Shown here one piece after another: positions 8,816 through 16,513 of a stretch of 64,000 nt of DNA. A program made the position numbers and the translations under genes. The DNA is from Tianweitania sediminis. GTDB lineage: Bacteria; Pseudomonadota; Alphaproteobacteria; Rhizobiales; Rhizobiaceae. The notes beneath the pieces are model-generated. The model was given only the letters and a program-made list of their open reading frames with translations, made no database searches and was not told where the DNA came from. The stretch spans positions 62,001 through 126,000 of the forward strand of contig NZ_JAGIYY010000005.1 of NCBI RefSeq assembly GCF_017813335.1. The letters run 5' to 3'. How positions within the stretch are numbered: the first letter of the stretch is position 1; each line of letters begins with the position of its first letter.

Positions 8816-9440
8816 GCTTCGCGCCTGCTCGGCATCATCTGAGGCGTTCAGCTCGTGCTTGAAACGCCGGATCGGCGCGTTGTCGTCGAACATGCCGATC
8901 TTCGACGTGTTTGCCGGCTGGACGCCTCCGCGGGCTCAGGAGATCGTTCAAGCCGCGACACGATCTACCGGACGCATGCCTGACTTCTTGGGAATAATCG
9001 TGGGCCAGCGCGATATGCGGACGTCGCATTCTGCCAGGTTCAGGTTCTTTGTGCATAAAGAGCCTACGCGAATGTAAGGTCGCAAAGCGGCTTCACAAAC
9101 GGCAGCGCAATTGAACCCTTCCCGCAGCAGGGATGCCACGGACCACCATAGGAGCCGCAGCCGCATAGCCTTAGCGGCGAGATACAGCCGCTGGCTCATT
9201 GACTCCTTGCGAACGGCCAGGACCAGTCTGGCACCGAATGCACGACGGTTGCCGCATATAGTGCATCCACCGCGATCCCCCAAGCTATCTGAGCCCATCG
9301 GCAGGCGCGATCCTCAAGCGCGGCTACTTCAGCCTGCTACGCGATCGCCTATGTGAAACATAGAGCTCGCCTATTTGTCCTGATCATTAAACGATCTTAG
9401 GCTGACTGGTGCCCAATTGATGAGCATTAGGAGCCTCGTT
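8816..9440. other. gene-poor stretch of the island's left end
   Basis: About 620 bases in which I find no convincing gene. Short open frames exist on both strands, but none has a recognisable domain or ribosome binding site. The segment probably holds decayed mobile-element sequence and the promoter of the TRAP operon that starts at 9441. Confidence 0.4.
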
Positions 9441-10430
9441 ATGATTTCATCCTCCCTGCGGAAGGCGATCCTTGGCAGCGCCATCGCCGCCATCTTCCTG
9501 AGCACTGCACCACTACGCGCGGCGGATGTCGAAATCCGTCTGGCTCACGTGCTCGCTGAAAGCCATAGCTGGCATCAGGCTGCTCTTGGGTTTGCAGAGC
9601 AAGTTGCCGCCGAAACGGAGGGACGGGTTGAGGTAAAGATCTTCCCGTCCGGCCAGTTGGGGACCGAGACTGAAGTCATTGAGGGCCTCCAGTTCGGTTC
9701 TATTCAGGCCGCCATCATCGGCAGCGGTTCGTTTCAGTCTATCGAGCCGAAGATCGGCATCATCGAAATGCCCTATGCTTGGCCCTCGCGCGAAGTCGCT
9801 TTTGAGGCGCTTGACGGTGAGCTGGGCGATCAGCTTGCTGCGTTGCTCGCAGACAAAGGCATCGTCAACCTGGCTTGGTGGGAAAACGGACTCCGCAACG
9901 TCACCAACAATCGCAAGCCGATCGAGACACCTGCAGACCTCAAAGGCCTCAAGATCCGCGTGACCCCCGATCCAGTCCGCTTGGCCGCGTTCCAAGCTCT
10001 TGGCGCAGAACCCGCTCCACTGGCGTTCGGCGAACTTTATTCAGCCTTGCAGCAGGGTGTCTTCGACGCACAGGAAAACCCGGTCTCCATCATTCTGAGT
10101 TCGTCATTTTTTGAGGTGCAAAAGTATCTCTCGCTGACCGAGCATGTTTGGGGCGCAGCCTGTCTCGTTATTTCCAAGTCGGTCTGGGATAAAATTTCCG
10201 AAGAAGATCAGGCAGTTGTTCAAGCGGCCGCAAGAAAATGGCGCGACCGGCAGCGGGAGATGGTCGGGTCAGCCAGCGCTGAGGTGATCGCTGAGCTCAA
10301 ACAGAAAGGTATGCAGGTCAACGAGGTCGACAAGGCGCCCTTCATTGAAGCTTCGAAGCCAATCTGGGATGCGCAGGCCGACACTTTTGGGCCGGAGTTG
10401 ATGTCCGCTATCGAGGCATATCGTCAGTGA
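9441..10430 (+). CDS. TRAP transporter substrate-binding protein (DctP family)
   Basis: A 329-residue secreted protein. Residues 1-27 are a Sec signal peptide ending LRA-A, followed by the DctP fold: LAHVLAESHSWHQ at the mature N-terminus and FPSGQLGTETEVIEGLQFG, which carries the family motif. A conserved Arg, expected to bind a substrate carboxylate, lies in LKGLKIRVTPDPV. The ATG at 9441 is preferred over an in-frame upstream ATG because GGAG precedes it by eight bases. It is first gene of an operon with a cupin, DctQ, DctM and an M20-type amidohydrolase. The ligand is therefore probably an N-carbamoyl or ureido carboxylate; that is inference from context. Confidence 0.9.
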   Translation: MISSSLRKAILGSAIAAIFLSTAPLRAADVEIRLAHVLAESHSWHQAALGFAEQVAAETEGRVEVKIFPSGQLGTETEVIEGLQFGSIQAAIIGSGSFQSIEPKIGIIEMPYAWPSREVAFEALDGELGDQLAALLADKGIVNLAWWENGLRNVTNNRKPIETPADLKGLKIRVTPDPVRLAAFQALGAEPAPLAFGELYSALQQGVFDAQENPVSIILSSSFFEVQKYLSLTEHVWGAACLVISKSVWDKISEEDQAVVQAAARKWRDRQREMVGSASAEVIAELKQKGMQVNEVDKAPFIEASKPIWDAQADTFGPELMSAIEAYRQ

Positions 10431-10837
10431 GTGACCTCGTGTGCGAAGTGGTCGAATTGGACGGGGTAGCCCCCGTTCAGTTCTTCGATTTTCAGCAACA
10501 AGTGCTGTTCTCGCCCAAGGAGCGGGGCGAAGGCTTTATCAAGTTCGCAATAAGCACGGGTAAGCGCGGCGCCAAGAGTGTCGCTCATGCTCATCCCCGG
10601 GACGAGGTTTCTTTCACGATCAGGGGTGAAGCGATCTTGAGGGCGGCCAACAGAGAGTATCACCTGCGCGAGGGATCCGCCGTTCGGGTGCCGCCCGGTC
10701 TCCACCACACGGTAGAGGTCGTTTCGGAAGAATGGGTCGTAATCGCCGCCTACTGCGATGAATGCTCGCTTTGTCGGGCAGATATCAAGATTCCTGCGAT
10801 GGCTATAACGGAAGATCAAGATGCTGCGAACATCTGA
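10427..10837 (+). CDS. cupin-domain protein
   Basis: A 136-residue protein translated from a GTG that overlaps the stop codon of the binding-protein gene by four bases. It is a single cupin barrel: AHAHPRDEVSFTIRGEA (about residues 52-68) carries the His/His/Glu metal-binding pattern of cupin motif 1, and PPGLHHTVEV (about 85-95) motif 2. A Cys pair (CDECSLC) follows near the C-terminus. Small cupins of this type either bind a small ligand or act as isomerases or sensors. Insertion between DctP and DctQ suggests it acts on, or senses, the transported compound. Confidence 0.75.
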   Translation: MSDLVCEVVELDGVAPVQFFDFQQQVLFSPKERGEGFIKFAISTGKRGAKSVAHAHPRDEVSFTIRGEAILRAANREYHLREGSAVRVPPGLHHTVEVVSEEWVVIAAYCDECSLCRADIKIPAMAITEDQDAANI

Positions 10838-11306
10838 TGAAGCACGCACATCAGCCGCCGTTCACATTCTGGATCGATTCGCGCTCCTTGTTGGCGCAAT
10901 CGGCGTGCTGGCCTTCACCATACTTGTCGCTTACACGGTCGGCGCTCGCTACCTTGTAGGACGCACTCCATTCTGGTCGGAGGAACTCCCGCGCCTCCTA
11001 CTGATCTGGGTGACCTTCATAGGCGCAACTGCCGCCTTTGCCCGCAACACACACTTTGAGGCGGGCCTGCTGCCGTTGATCGTTCGCAGTGACCGGGCGC
11101 AGCGTGTCGCGCGACTGGTCGCATCGCTGGCTTCCGTCATCTTCCTCTTGATCCTTGCAAAGACTGGCTTTGACATCACCAGACACACCTGGGGCAACCT
11201 TACGACGGCGATGCGCTGGCCGGTGGGGCTGACCTATCTCGCGCTTCCGGTGTGCTGCTCCCTCAGTGCTGTGGCCGTAGTCAGCCGTATCCTGAGCCGG
11301 AACTGA
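10821..11306 (+). CDS. TRAP transporter small membrane subunit (DctQ family)
   Basis: A 161-residue protein with four hydrophobic segments, about residues 18-40, 52-72, 92-112 and 132-154. FWSEELPRLLLIWVTFIGA, the hallmark of DctQ proteins, lies between the first and second. It pairs with DctM to form the sodium-driven membrane complex. Its start overlaps the end of the cupin gene by 17 bases, and DctM follows after four bases, so the unit is tightly coupled. Confidence 0.9.
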   Translation: MLRTSDEARTSAAVHILDRFALLVGAIGVLAFTILVAYTVGARYLVGRTPFWSEELPRLLLIWVTFIGATAAFARNTHFEAGLLPLIVRSDRAQRVARLVASLASVIFLLILAKTGFDITRHTWGNLTTAMRWPVGLTYLALPVCCSLSAVAVVSRILSRN

Positions 11307-11310
11307 TAAG

Positions 11311-12594
11311 ATGACTTTCGAACTTGCTCTCCTTCTCGGCGTGTTCGTCGCACTTATTCTCATCGATGCTCCGATCGCGGTCGCGTTAGGGCTAGCGTCC
11401 GTCGTCTACATTTTCGTAGCGGATCTCGCGCCGATGATCGTGGTTGCGCAGCGCGCCATTTCCGGCATCGATTCCTTCACGCTGCTGGCGATCCCGCTAT
11501 TCCTGTTCGCCGGCCTCTTGATGGTGCATGGGGGCTTGGCGCCACGCATCGTCCGGCTCTGCTCGGCGCTAGTCGGTCGAACCACAGGCGGACTCGCCAT
11601 TGTGATGGTAGCAGCCTGCATGCTTTTCGGTTCGTTGTCAGGTTCGGGGGTGGCCGACGTCGTCGCGATCGGCACAATGTTGCTTCCCGCGATGAAGGTG
11701 CGTGGCTATGATGAAGGCTTCTCGGCTTCGTTGCTTGGCACCGCCGGTTCGCTGGGATCGGTCATTCCGCCTTCGATCGTCTTGATCGTGTATGGAACTG
11801 CCACCAACTCATCCATTGGCCAACTTTTTGTCGCCTCCATCATCCCGGGTATCCTGCTTGGTTTCGGGTTGATGGTCGCAGCTTATTACATCTCGCGCAG
11901 GAACGGATGGAAGGGCGGCGAAGCCTTCGCCTGGCCGGAGTTCTGGAGCGCTCTCCGCGGCTCCCTGCTGGCTTTGCTCGCGCCGGTAATCATCATCGGC
12001 GGCATCCGCGGCGGCTTCTTCACGCCAACGGAGGCCGCTTGCATCGGCGTGGTCTATGCGCTCTTCATCGGCGTCTTCGTTTACCGAGAGCTGACCGTTC
12101 CCACGATCGGAGACCTGCTTCGCCAAACAACTGAAATGACCGGTGCGATCCTGTTCGTCATCGCGTGTGCGTCGATCTTCGGCTGGATCCTTGCAGCTGA
12201 GCAGGTGCCTCAGCTCGCGGTTGATACCATCTCGGGGCTCACCGACAGTGCCACCATTGCGCTTCTCTTGATGATGGCCGTGATGCTCGTGCTCGGCACC
12301 TTCATGGAGTCAATCGCAATCATCCTCGTCCTGGCGCCGGTGTTCCTGCCGATCCTGCGCGTCTACGGCATTGACCCGGTTTATTTTGGCATTCTCCTGA
12401 CGATCAACCTGGCCATTGGAGCCAACACCCCGCCGCTCGGTATCGATTTGATGGCGGCCTGCCGGGTTGGTGGCATCCCGATGTCACGCGCGTTTGGCTA
12501 TCTCCTACCATTCATCGGTGTGATGACCGGCATCCTGATCTTCCTCGTGCTTTTCCCATGGATTGTCACGGGCCTGCCGCACCTGATCTTCTGA
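11311..12594 (+). CDS. TRAP transporter large permease subunit (DctM family)
   Basis: A 427-residue membrane protein with the multi-segment DctM architecture of the IT superfamily. Recognisable family stretches include AIPLFLFAGLLMVHGG, LGTAGSLGSVIPPSIVLIVYG and NLAIGANTPPLGIDLMAAC. It carries the transport pathway for solute and sodium ions and works with the preceding DctQ and the periplasmic DctP. Length is normal for the family. Confidence 0.93.
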   Translation: MTFELALLLGVFVALILIDAPIAVALGLASVVYIFVADLAPMIVVAQRAISGIDSFTLLAIPLFLFAGLLMVHGGLAPRIVRLCSALVGRTTGGLAIVMVAACMLFGSLSGSGVADVVAIGTMLLPAMKVRGYDEGFSASLLGTAGSLGSVIPPSIVLIVYGTATNSSIGQLFVASIIPGILLGFGLMVAAYYISRRNGWKGGEAFAWPEFWSALRGSLLALLAPVIIIGGIRGGFFTPTEAACIGVVYALFIGVFVYRELTVPTIGDLLRQTTEMTGAILFVIACASIFGWILAAEQVPQLAVDTISGLTDSATIALLLMMAVMLVLGTFMESIAIILVLAPVFLPILRVYGIDPVYFGILLTINLAIGANTPPLGIDLMAACRVGGIPMSRAFGYLLPFIGVMTGILIFLVLFPWIVTGLPHLIF

Positions 12595-12637
12595 CGACGG
12601 CCATCCGCCCGGCCAATACGCTACCTAAAGGATGAAG

Positions 12638-13888
12638 ATGTCGATCTCACCTGTCGCTGGCATGTCCCTCGACCGCTTCTGGGCTACCATCGAAAGCTCC
12701 GCCAAGATAGGAGAAGGGCGTCCGGGCGGATTGGCGCGCCTGACACTATCTGATGCGGATCGGCAGATGCGTGATCAGTTCGTTGTTTGGTGCAAAGATG
12801 CGGGCCTGAGGGTCACTGTCGACGAGGTGGGCTCCATCTTCGCGCGGCGGGAAGGCGCCAACGCTGAGGCCCACCCAATCCTCATTGGCAGCCATCTTGA
12901 TACGCAAATCAATGGCGGGCGCTATGATGGGATCGCCGGCGTTCTGGCCGGTCTTGAGCTTTGCCGAACCCTTGATGACCTCGATTATAGAACGGAGCGG
13001 CCTATAGAGATCGTCAACTGGACAAACGAGGAAGGCTGCCGCTACTCGCCACCTATGGTTGCTTCGGGATGTTTCGTTGGCGCCTACTCTCCCGAATGGG
13101 TTCATGAGCGCATTGGCGACGACGGCAGCCGCTTCGGCACCGAGCTTGAGAAGATCGGCTATCGTGGCATTATCCCTTGTGTGCCGCGCTCGGTGGATGC
13201 CTACTTTGAATTGCACATTGAGCAAGGTCCTCTTCTTCACGCTGAAGGATGCGAGGTCGGTGTTGTAACTGGCGGCTTTCCGAGCCACGGCATGCTTGCC
13301 CGCTTTGCCGGTGAAACCGCTCATACGGGTCCTTGGCCGATGGAGTTGCGCCGAAACGCGCTCGCGGCGGGCGCGCGTTGGCTTTCAGCGGTTGATGATC
13401 TCGGAATGGAGTATGCCGGCACCGGCGGCAAGGCGACGGCAGCACGACTTGCAGCCTGGCCAAACAAGCCGGGCATCCTGTCAGACACCGCAGACGCCGT
13501 CTGCGACGTGCGTCACGGGGATCCTTCAACCACCAAGGTAATGGCGGAGCGTATGCGGCGGTCGCTTTTTGAGGCTGCAGCACGCAATGGCTGCGAGGTT
13601 GAGATACTGGACGAGTGGCTGTGGGGCGGTGATATCTTCGATCCCACCCTTATTGCGTCTGTCCGGCAACACGCTGGTCGGCTCGGCTATCGCTGGCGCA
13701 ACATCGTCAGTCAGGCAGGACATGACGCCTACTTCATGGCTCGCCATTGTCCCACCGCCATGGTGTTCACACCCTGTCGGGGCGGCATCACGCACAACAA
13801 CCGCGAACATTGCGAGCCTGACGATTTTCGCGCCGGCCTTGATGTCCTACTGCATGCGGTGGTTGAGCGGGCAGACAGGAGCGAGTGA
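12638..13888 (+). CDS. M20-family amidohydrolase (N-carbamoyl-L-amino acid hydrolase / allantoate amidohydrolase type)
   Basis: A 416-residue zinc or manganese hydrolase. The dimetal ligands of the family are visible: His in IGSHLDTQ, the bridging Asp in YDGIAGVLAG, Glu in WTNEEGCRY, His in FELHIEQGP and the C-terminal His in ITHNNREHCEP. The dimerisation domain lies between about residues 205 and 320. Such enzymes split a carbamoyl or ureido group from N-carbamoyl amino acids, beta-ureido acids or allantoate; the exact substrate is not determined by sequence. The second of two in-frame ATGs is chosen for AGGA at good spacing. The gene follows the TRAP operon by 43 bases, pointing to import then hydrolysis of one compound. 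Confidence 0.85.
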   Translation: MSISPVAGMSLDRFWATIESSAKIGEGRPGGLARLTLSDADRQMRDQFVVWCKDAGLRVTVDEVGSIFARREGANAEAHPILIGSHLDTQINGGRYDGIAGVLAGLELCRTLDDLDYRTERPIEIVNWTNEEGCRYSPPMVASGCFVGAYSPEWVHERIGDDGSRFGTELEKIGYRGIIPCVPRSVDAYFELHIEQGPLLHAEGCEVGVVTGGFPSHGMLARFAGETAHTGPWPMELRRNALAAGARWLSAVDDLGMEYAGTGGKATAARLAAWPNKPGILSDTADAVCDVRHGDPSTTKVMAERMRRSLFEAAARNGCEVEILDEWLWGGDIFDPTLIASVRQHAGRLGYRWRNIVSQAGHDAYFMARHCPTAMVFTPCRGGITHNNREHCEPDDFRAGLDVLLHAVVERADRSE

Positions 13889-13927
13889 GCAGGATGCTCA
13901 ATTCGCCGCCGTGAGCCTCTCGGTTGC

Positions 13928-14869
13928 TCACGACGCGCTGGTTGACGAAAGCGCGAGCAGTTCGTCTACAACACCAAGGTATGTTCGCTCGACGGTTCGT
14001 AGCTCGACGTTCGGATTGGTGACCATGTAGACGTCAGCGCCTATCGAACCCTGAAGCGTTGGCAGGGGATAGATCGACCCCGCCGCCACATCCTGCTCGA
14101 CTGCCGTGATGGGCAAGATGCCGATGCCGAGGCCGGACATTATCAGGCGTCGCACTTCTTCTAAGTGGGAGCTCGAGCCGACGACACGCTGCCCCAAATT
14201 AGAACCACTCCGCAGCATGTCCATCGGCTCGAAATTTCCGCCGTCGACAGCGCAGGTGAACGCCACAAATGGCTCCTGCTGCAAAGAAGCAATCGACACC
14301 TCTTCCTGCCCGAATAGCGGATGCTCACGACCGCAGAAAATTGCGAAGTTCTCTCGACACAGAAGACGGCACTCGAGGCCGACAACCGGCTTCATCAATA
14401 GGCAGACACCTATGGGCGTAGCCTCTTGCACCACCTGACGGACAATGGCGCTGCTGTTGGCCACGTCAATCCGCCAAGTCAGAGAGGGGTGCCGCTGATG
14501 CGTGAGCCGAATCGACTCATCAAGCAGGAACGACTGCAAGTGGCTGACGACGGAGAGGCGTAGGAGGCCGGTCGTGATATCCTGATCCCGCGCAATCTCA
14601 TTGCTCAAGCGCGCCACGCTTTGAAATAAGTCGGCGCAATATTTTGCGACGATCTCACCGTTAGCGGTGAGAGCGAAGTGACGACTGTTCCGTTCGATTA
14701 GTTGCACACCCAAAGTGTCTTCCAGCCGTTGCAGCGCGAGCGAAACTGTGGGTTGGCGGAGAGCCAAACGCTGTGCTGCTCTCGTAATGCTTCCTTCTTC
14801 GACGATGAAATGAAAGGTCCGCAGCGAATTCCAATTCATATCGGTGACGAGCTGGGCGATAGGTCGCAT
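13928..14869 (-). CDS. LysR-family transcriptional regulator
   Basis: A 313-residue regulator. The N-terminal winged helix-turn-helix reads FIVEEGSITRAAQRLALRQP (about residues 21-40) followed by TVSLALQRLED, and a LysR substrate-binding domain fills residues ~95-300. It is convergent with the amidohydrolase gene (39-base gap) and points away from the sugar ABC operon. It could control either. A later ATG (14839, MNWNSLRTF) is an alternative start; neither has a strong ribosome binding site. Confidence 0.85.
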   Translation of the reverse strand: MRPIAQLVTDMNWNSLRTFHFIVEEGSITRAAQRLALRQPTVSLALQRLEDTLGVQLIERNSRHFALTANGEIVAKYCADLFQSVARLSNEIARDQDITTGLLRLSVVSHLQSFLLDESIRLTHQRHPSLTWRIDVANSSAIVRQVVQEATPIGVCLLMKPVVGLECRLLCRENFAIFCGREHPLFGQEEVSIASLQQEPFVAFTCAVDGGNFEPMDMLRSGSNLGQRVVGSSSHLEEVRRLIMSGLGIGILPITAVEQDVAAGSIYPLPTLQGSIGADVYMVTNPNVELRTVERTYLGVVDELLALSSTSAS

Positions 14870-15396
14870 ATCACTGCTTCGGAGCCGGTTGCACGCTGCG
14901 CTGTCGGATTTCGGATTTTTCAGAACTGCGCAACAACTAGCGTATGGAGTAAAGACCGGTCAAACGCGAGCGCCGCTAGGGCGTCGGTCGCCTGGACGAC
15001 GACGCAGCCAGGATTTCTACGGGTGCACTCGGCCACGAAAGACCGCCAACCTTTAACAAGGCAAGCCTTCTCCACAAGGGGAGCTCCGATGCGGGTTGAG
15101 CCCGTATGCACCCGCACGACGCCATCGAAGAGCCAGAATCCCGGGACGAGAGAAACTTAGTGGCGGCTTGTCCGCCCACGAGGGGACTGTTTCTGCGCGC
15201 CAGACGAGAGAGCCGGCGACAGAACGAGAAGGCTGCAAACAAAAGTGTACACTGCGGACATTTGCCAATCGACTGGTCGGCCTAATCCGTATCCGCAAAA
15301 CTATTTCCCGAATTTTTGCTTGCTCGACGAACAAATGCTCATTTAGGATGACTGACGCTTGCAGCTATCAGGTCAAGCGCCCACCGGAGGAACAAC
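14870..15396. promoter_or_regulatory. intergenic region between LysR gene and sugar ABC operon
   Basis: About 530 bases with divergent genes on each side and no convincing coding sequence. It should contain the promoter of the lysR gene at the left and that of the ABC transporter operon at the right. The only distinct element I see is the imperfect palindrome at 15320-15334. Confidence 0.45.
15320..15334. promoter_or_regulatory. candidate operator upstream of the sugar ABC operon
   Basis: TTGCTCGACGAACAA is a near-perfect palindrome: six of seven arm positions match around a single central base. It lies about 60 bases before the binding-protein start codon. Position suggests a site for the SorC-type regulator encoded at the end of the operon, or for LysR. 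Confidence 0.35.
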
Positions 15397-16446
15397 ATGA
15401 TTGCGAAAACGCTGAAGGGCTTGGCCCTTACTGCAGCGCTTGGACTTGCAATGTCGCACGGCACTGCGCAGGCTCAGGAAGCAGCTGGAAAGAGAATCGG
15501 CATTGCTGCTCGCGAGATCACCAACGACTACAATCGCGACATCATCGCGGGCGCCGAAAAGGTGCTCAAGGAGGCGGGCGCCGAGGTTGTTGTCACCGAC
15601 GGTGGAGCCGACCCTCGCAAGCACAATGAGAACATTGAGAGTCTGATCAATTCCGGTGTGGCCGGCATCATTGTTCAGCTCGGTGACGCGCAACAGCTTG
15701 CGCCCGTTGTGGCTAAAGCCACAGCTGCCGGTATTCCGGTCGTGACAACATCCGTCGGCTCCAAAACGGAAGGCGCTTTGGCGGATGTGGGCGGCGACGA
15801 CGCCTTGATGTCGGCTATGGTTAGCCGCGCGCTGCTTTCCAGCATCGACTACAAGGGTGATGTCTACGTATTTTGGGTGCCGGGCGCTCCTATCCTAGAA
15901 ACGCGCAAGCGTATTCTGGAAGCTATGGTCGCCGACTATCCGCAGGTGAAACTGCACGAGGTCCCGACTGAACACAGCGCGGCGCGCGTTCAGGCGCAGA
16001 TGGAAGACATTCTAACGGCCAATCCTGAGCCGGGCAGCGTCGCCGCCGTCTGGGGCGCTTACGACTTGCTTGTTTCGGGCGCTGTGGAAGCAGTGCGCCG
16101 AAACAATCGTAGCGAGATCAAGATCGCCTCCATCGACGGCGACCGCGTTGGTTTCCAGATGCTGCTCGATGAAGAAAGCCCCTTCATCGCAACCGTGGTT
16201 CAAGACGTTCCGCGCATCGGCTCGCTTGCCGCTGAGGTCCTTTTGCAGGGAATGGCCGGTGAAACGGAGGTCCCGAGCACGCTCTTCACCGATGCATGGC
16301 TTGCAACGCGAGCCAATGGTGTTGCCTCGGCCGAGAAGCGTTGGGGTGAGGGAATCTGGGATGAGATGTCCATTCCGCGTGCCGACGTCGAAGGTCGTTG
16401 GGACCAGAACGGCGACCTGATCGTCGTGCATCCAATCCTTCCTTAG
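15397..16446 (+). CDS. sugar-type ABC transporter substrate-binding protein
   Basis: A 349-residue periplasmic binding protein with a Sec signal peptide (residues 1-26, ending AQA-Q). The mature part is a RbsB-like type 1 fold: KRIGIAAREITNDYNRDIIAG, GVAGIIVQLGDAQQLAPVV and AAVWGAYDLLVSGAVEAV are family-typical. GGAGG lies seven bases before the ATG. Downstream come a fused ATPase-permease, a second permease, an amidohydrolase and a SorC regulator, all on the same strand. A hairpin follows the stop codon and likely raises the level of this gene relative to the rest. The ligand is probably a sugar or sugar-like compound. Confidence 0.9.
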   Translation: MIAKTLKGLALTAALGLAMSHGTAQAQEAAGKRIGIAAREITNDYNRDIIAGAEKVLKEAGAEVVVTDGGADPRKHNENIESLINSGVAGIIVQLGDAQQLAPVVAKATAAGIPVVTTSVGSKTEGALADVGGDDALMSAMVSRALLSSIDYKGDVYVFWVPGAPILETRKRILEAMVADYPQVKLHEVPTEHSAARVQAQMEDILTANPEPGSVAAVWGAYDLLVSGAVEAVRRNNRSEIKIASIDGDRVGFQMLLDEESPFIATVVQDVPRIGSLAAEVLLQGMAGETEVPSTLFTDAWLATRANGVASAEKRWGEGIWDEMSIPRADVEGRWDQNGDLIVVHPILP

Positions 16447-16459
16447 CCGTCGCGATGAA

Positions 16460-16481
16460 GGTGGCGGATAATGCCGCCACC
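16460..16481 (+). terminator. intercistronic hairpin after the binding-protein gene
   Basis: GGTGGCGG and CCGCCACC form an 8-bp stem with a six-base loop, followed by TCTTCCTT, 14 bases after the stop codon and 33 bases before the fused ATPase gene. It is a candidate partial terminator or mRNA-stabilising structure. Confidence 0.6.
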
Positions 16482-16513
16482 TCTTCCTTGAGCTTGCCTC
16501 CCGAAAGTGTCCG

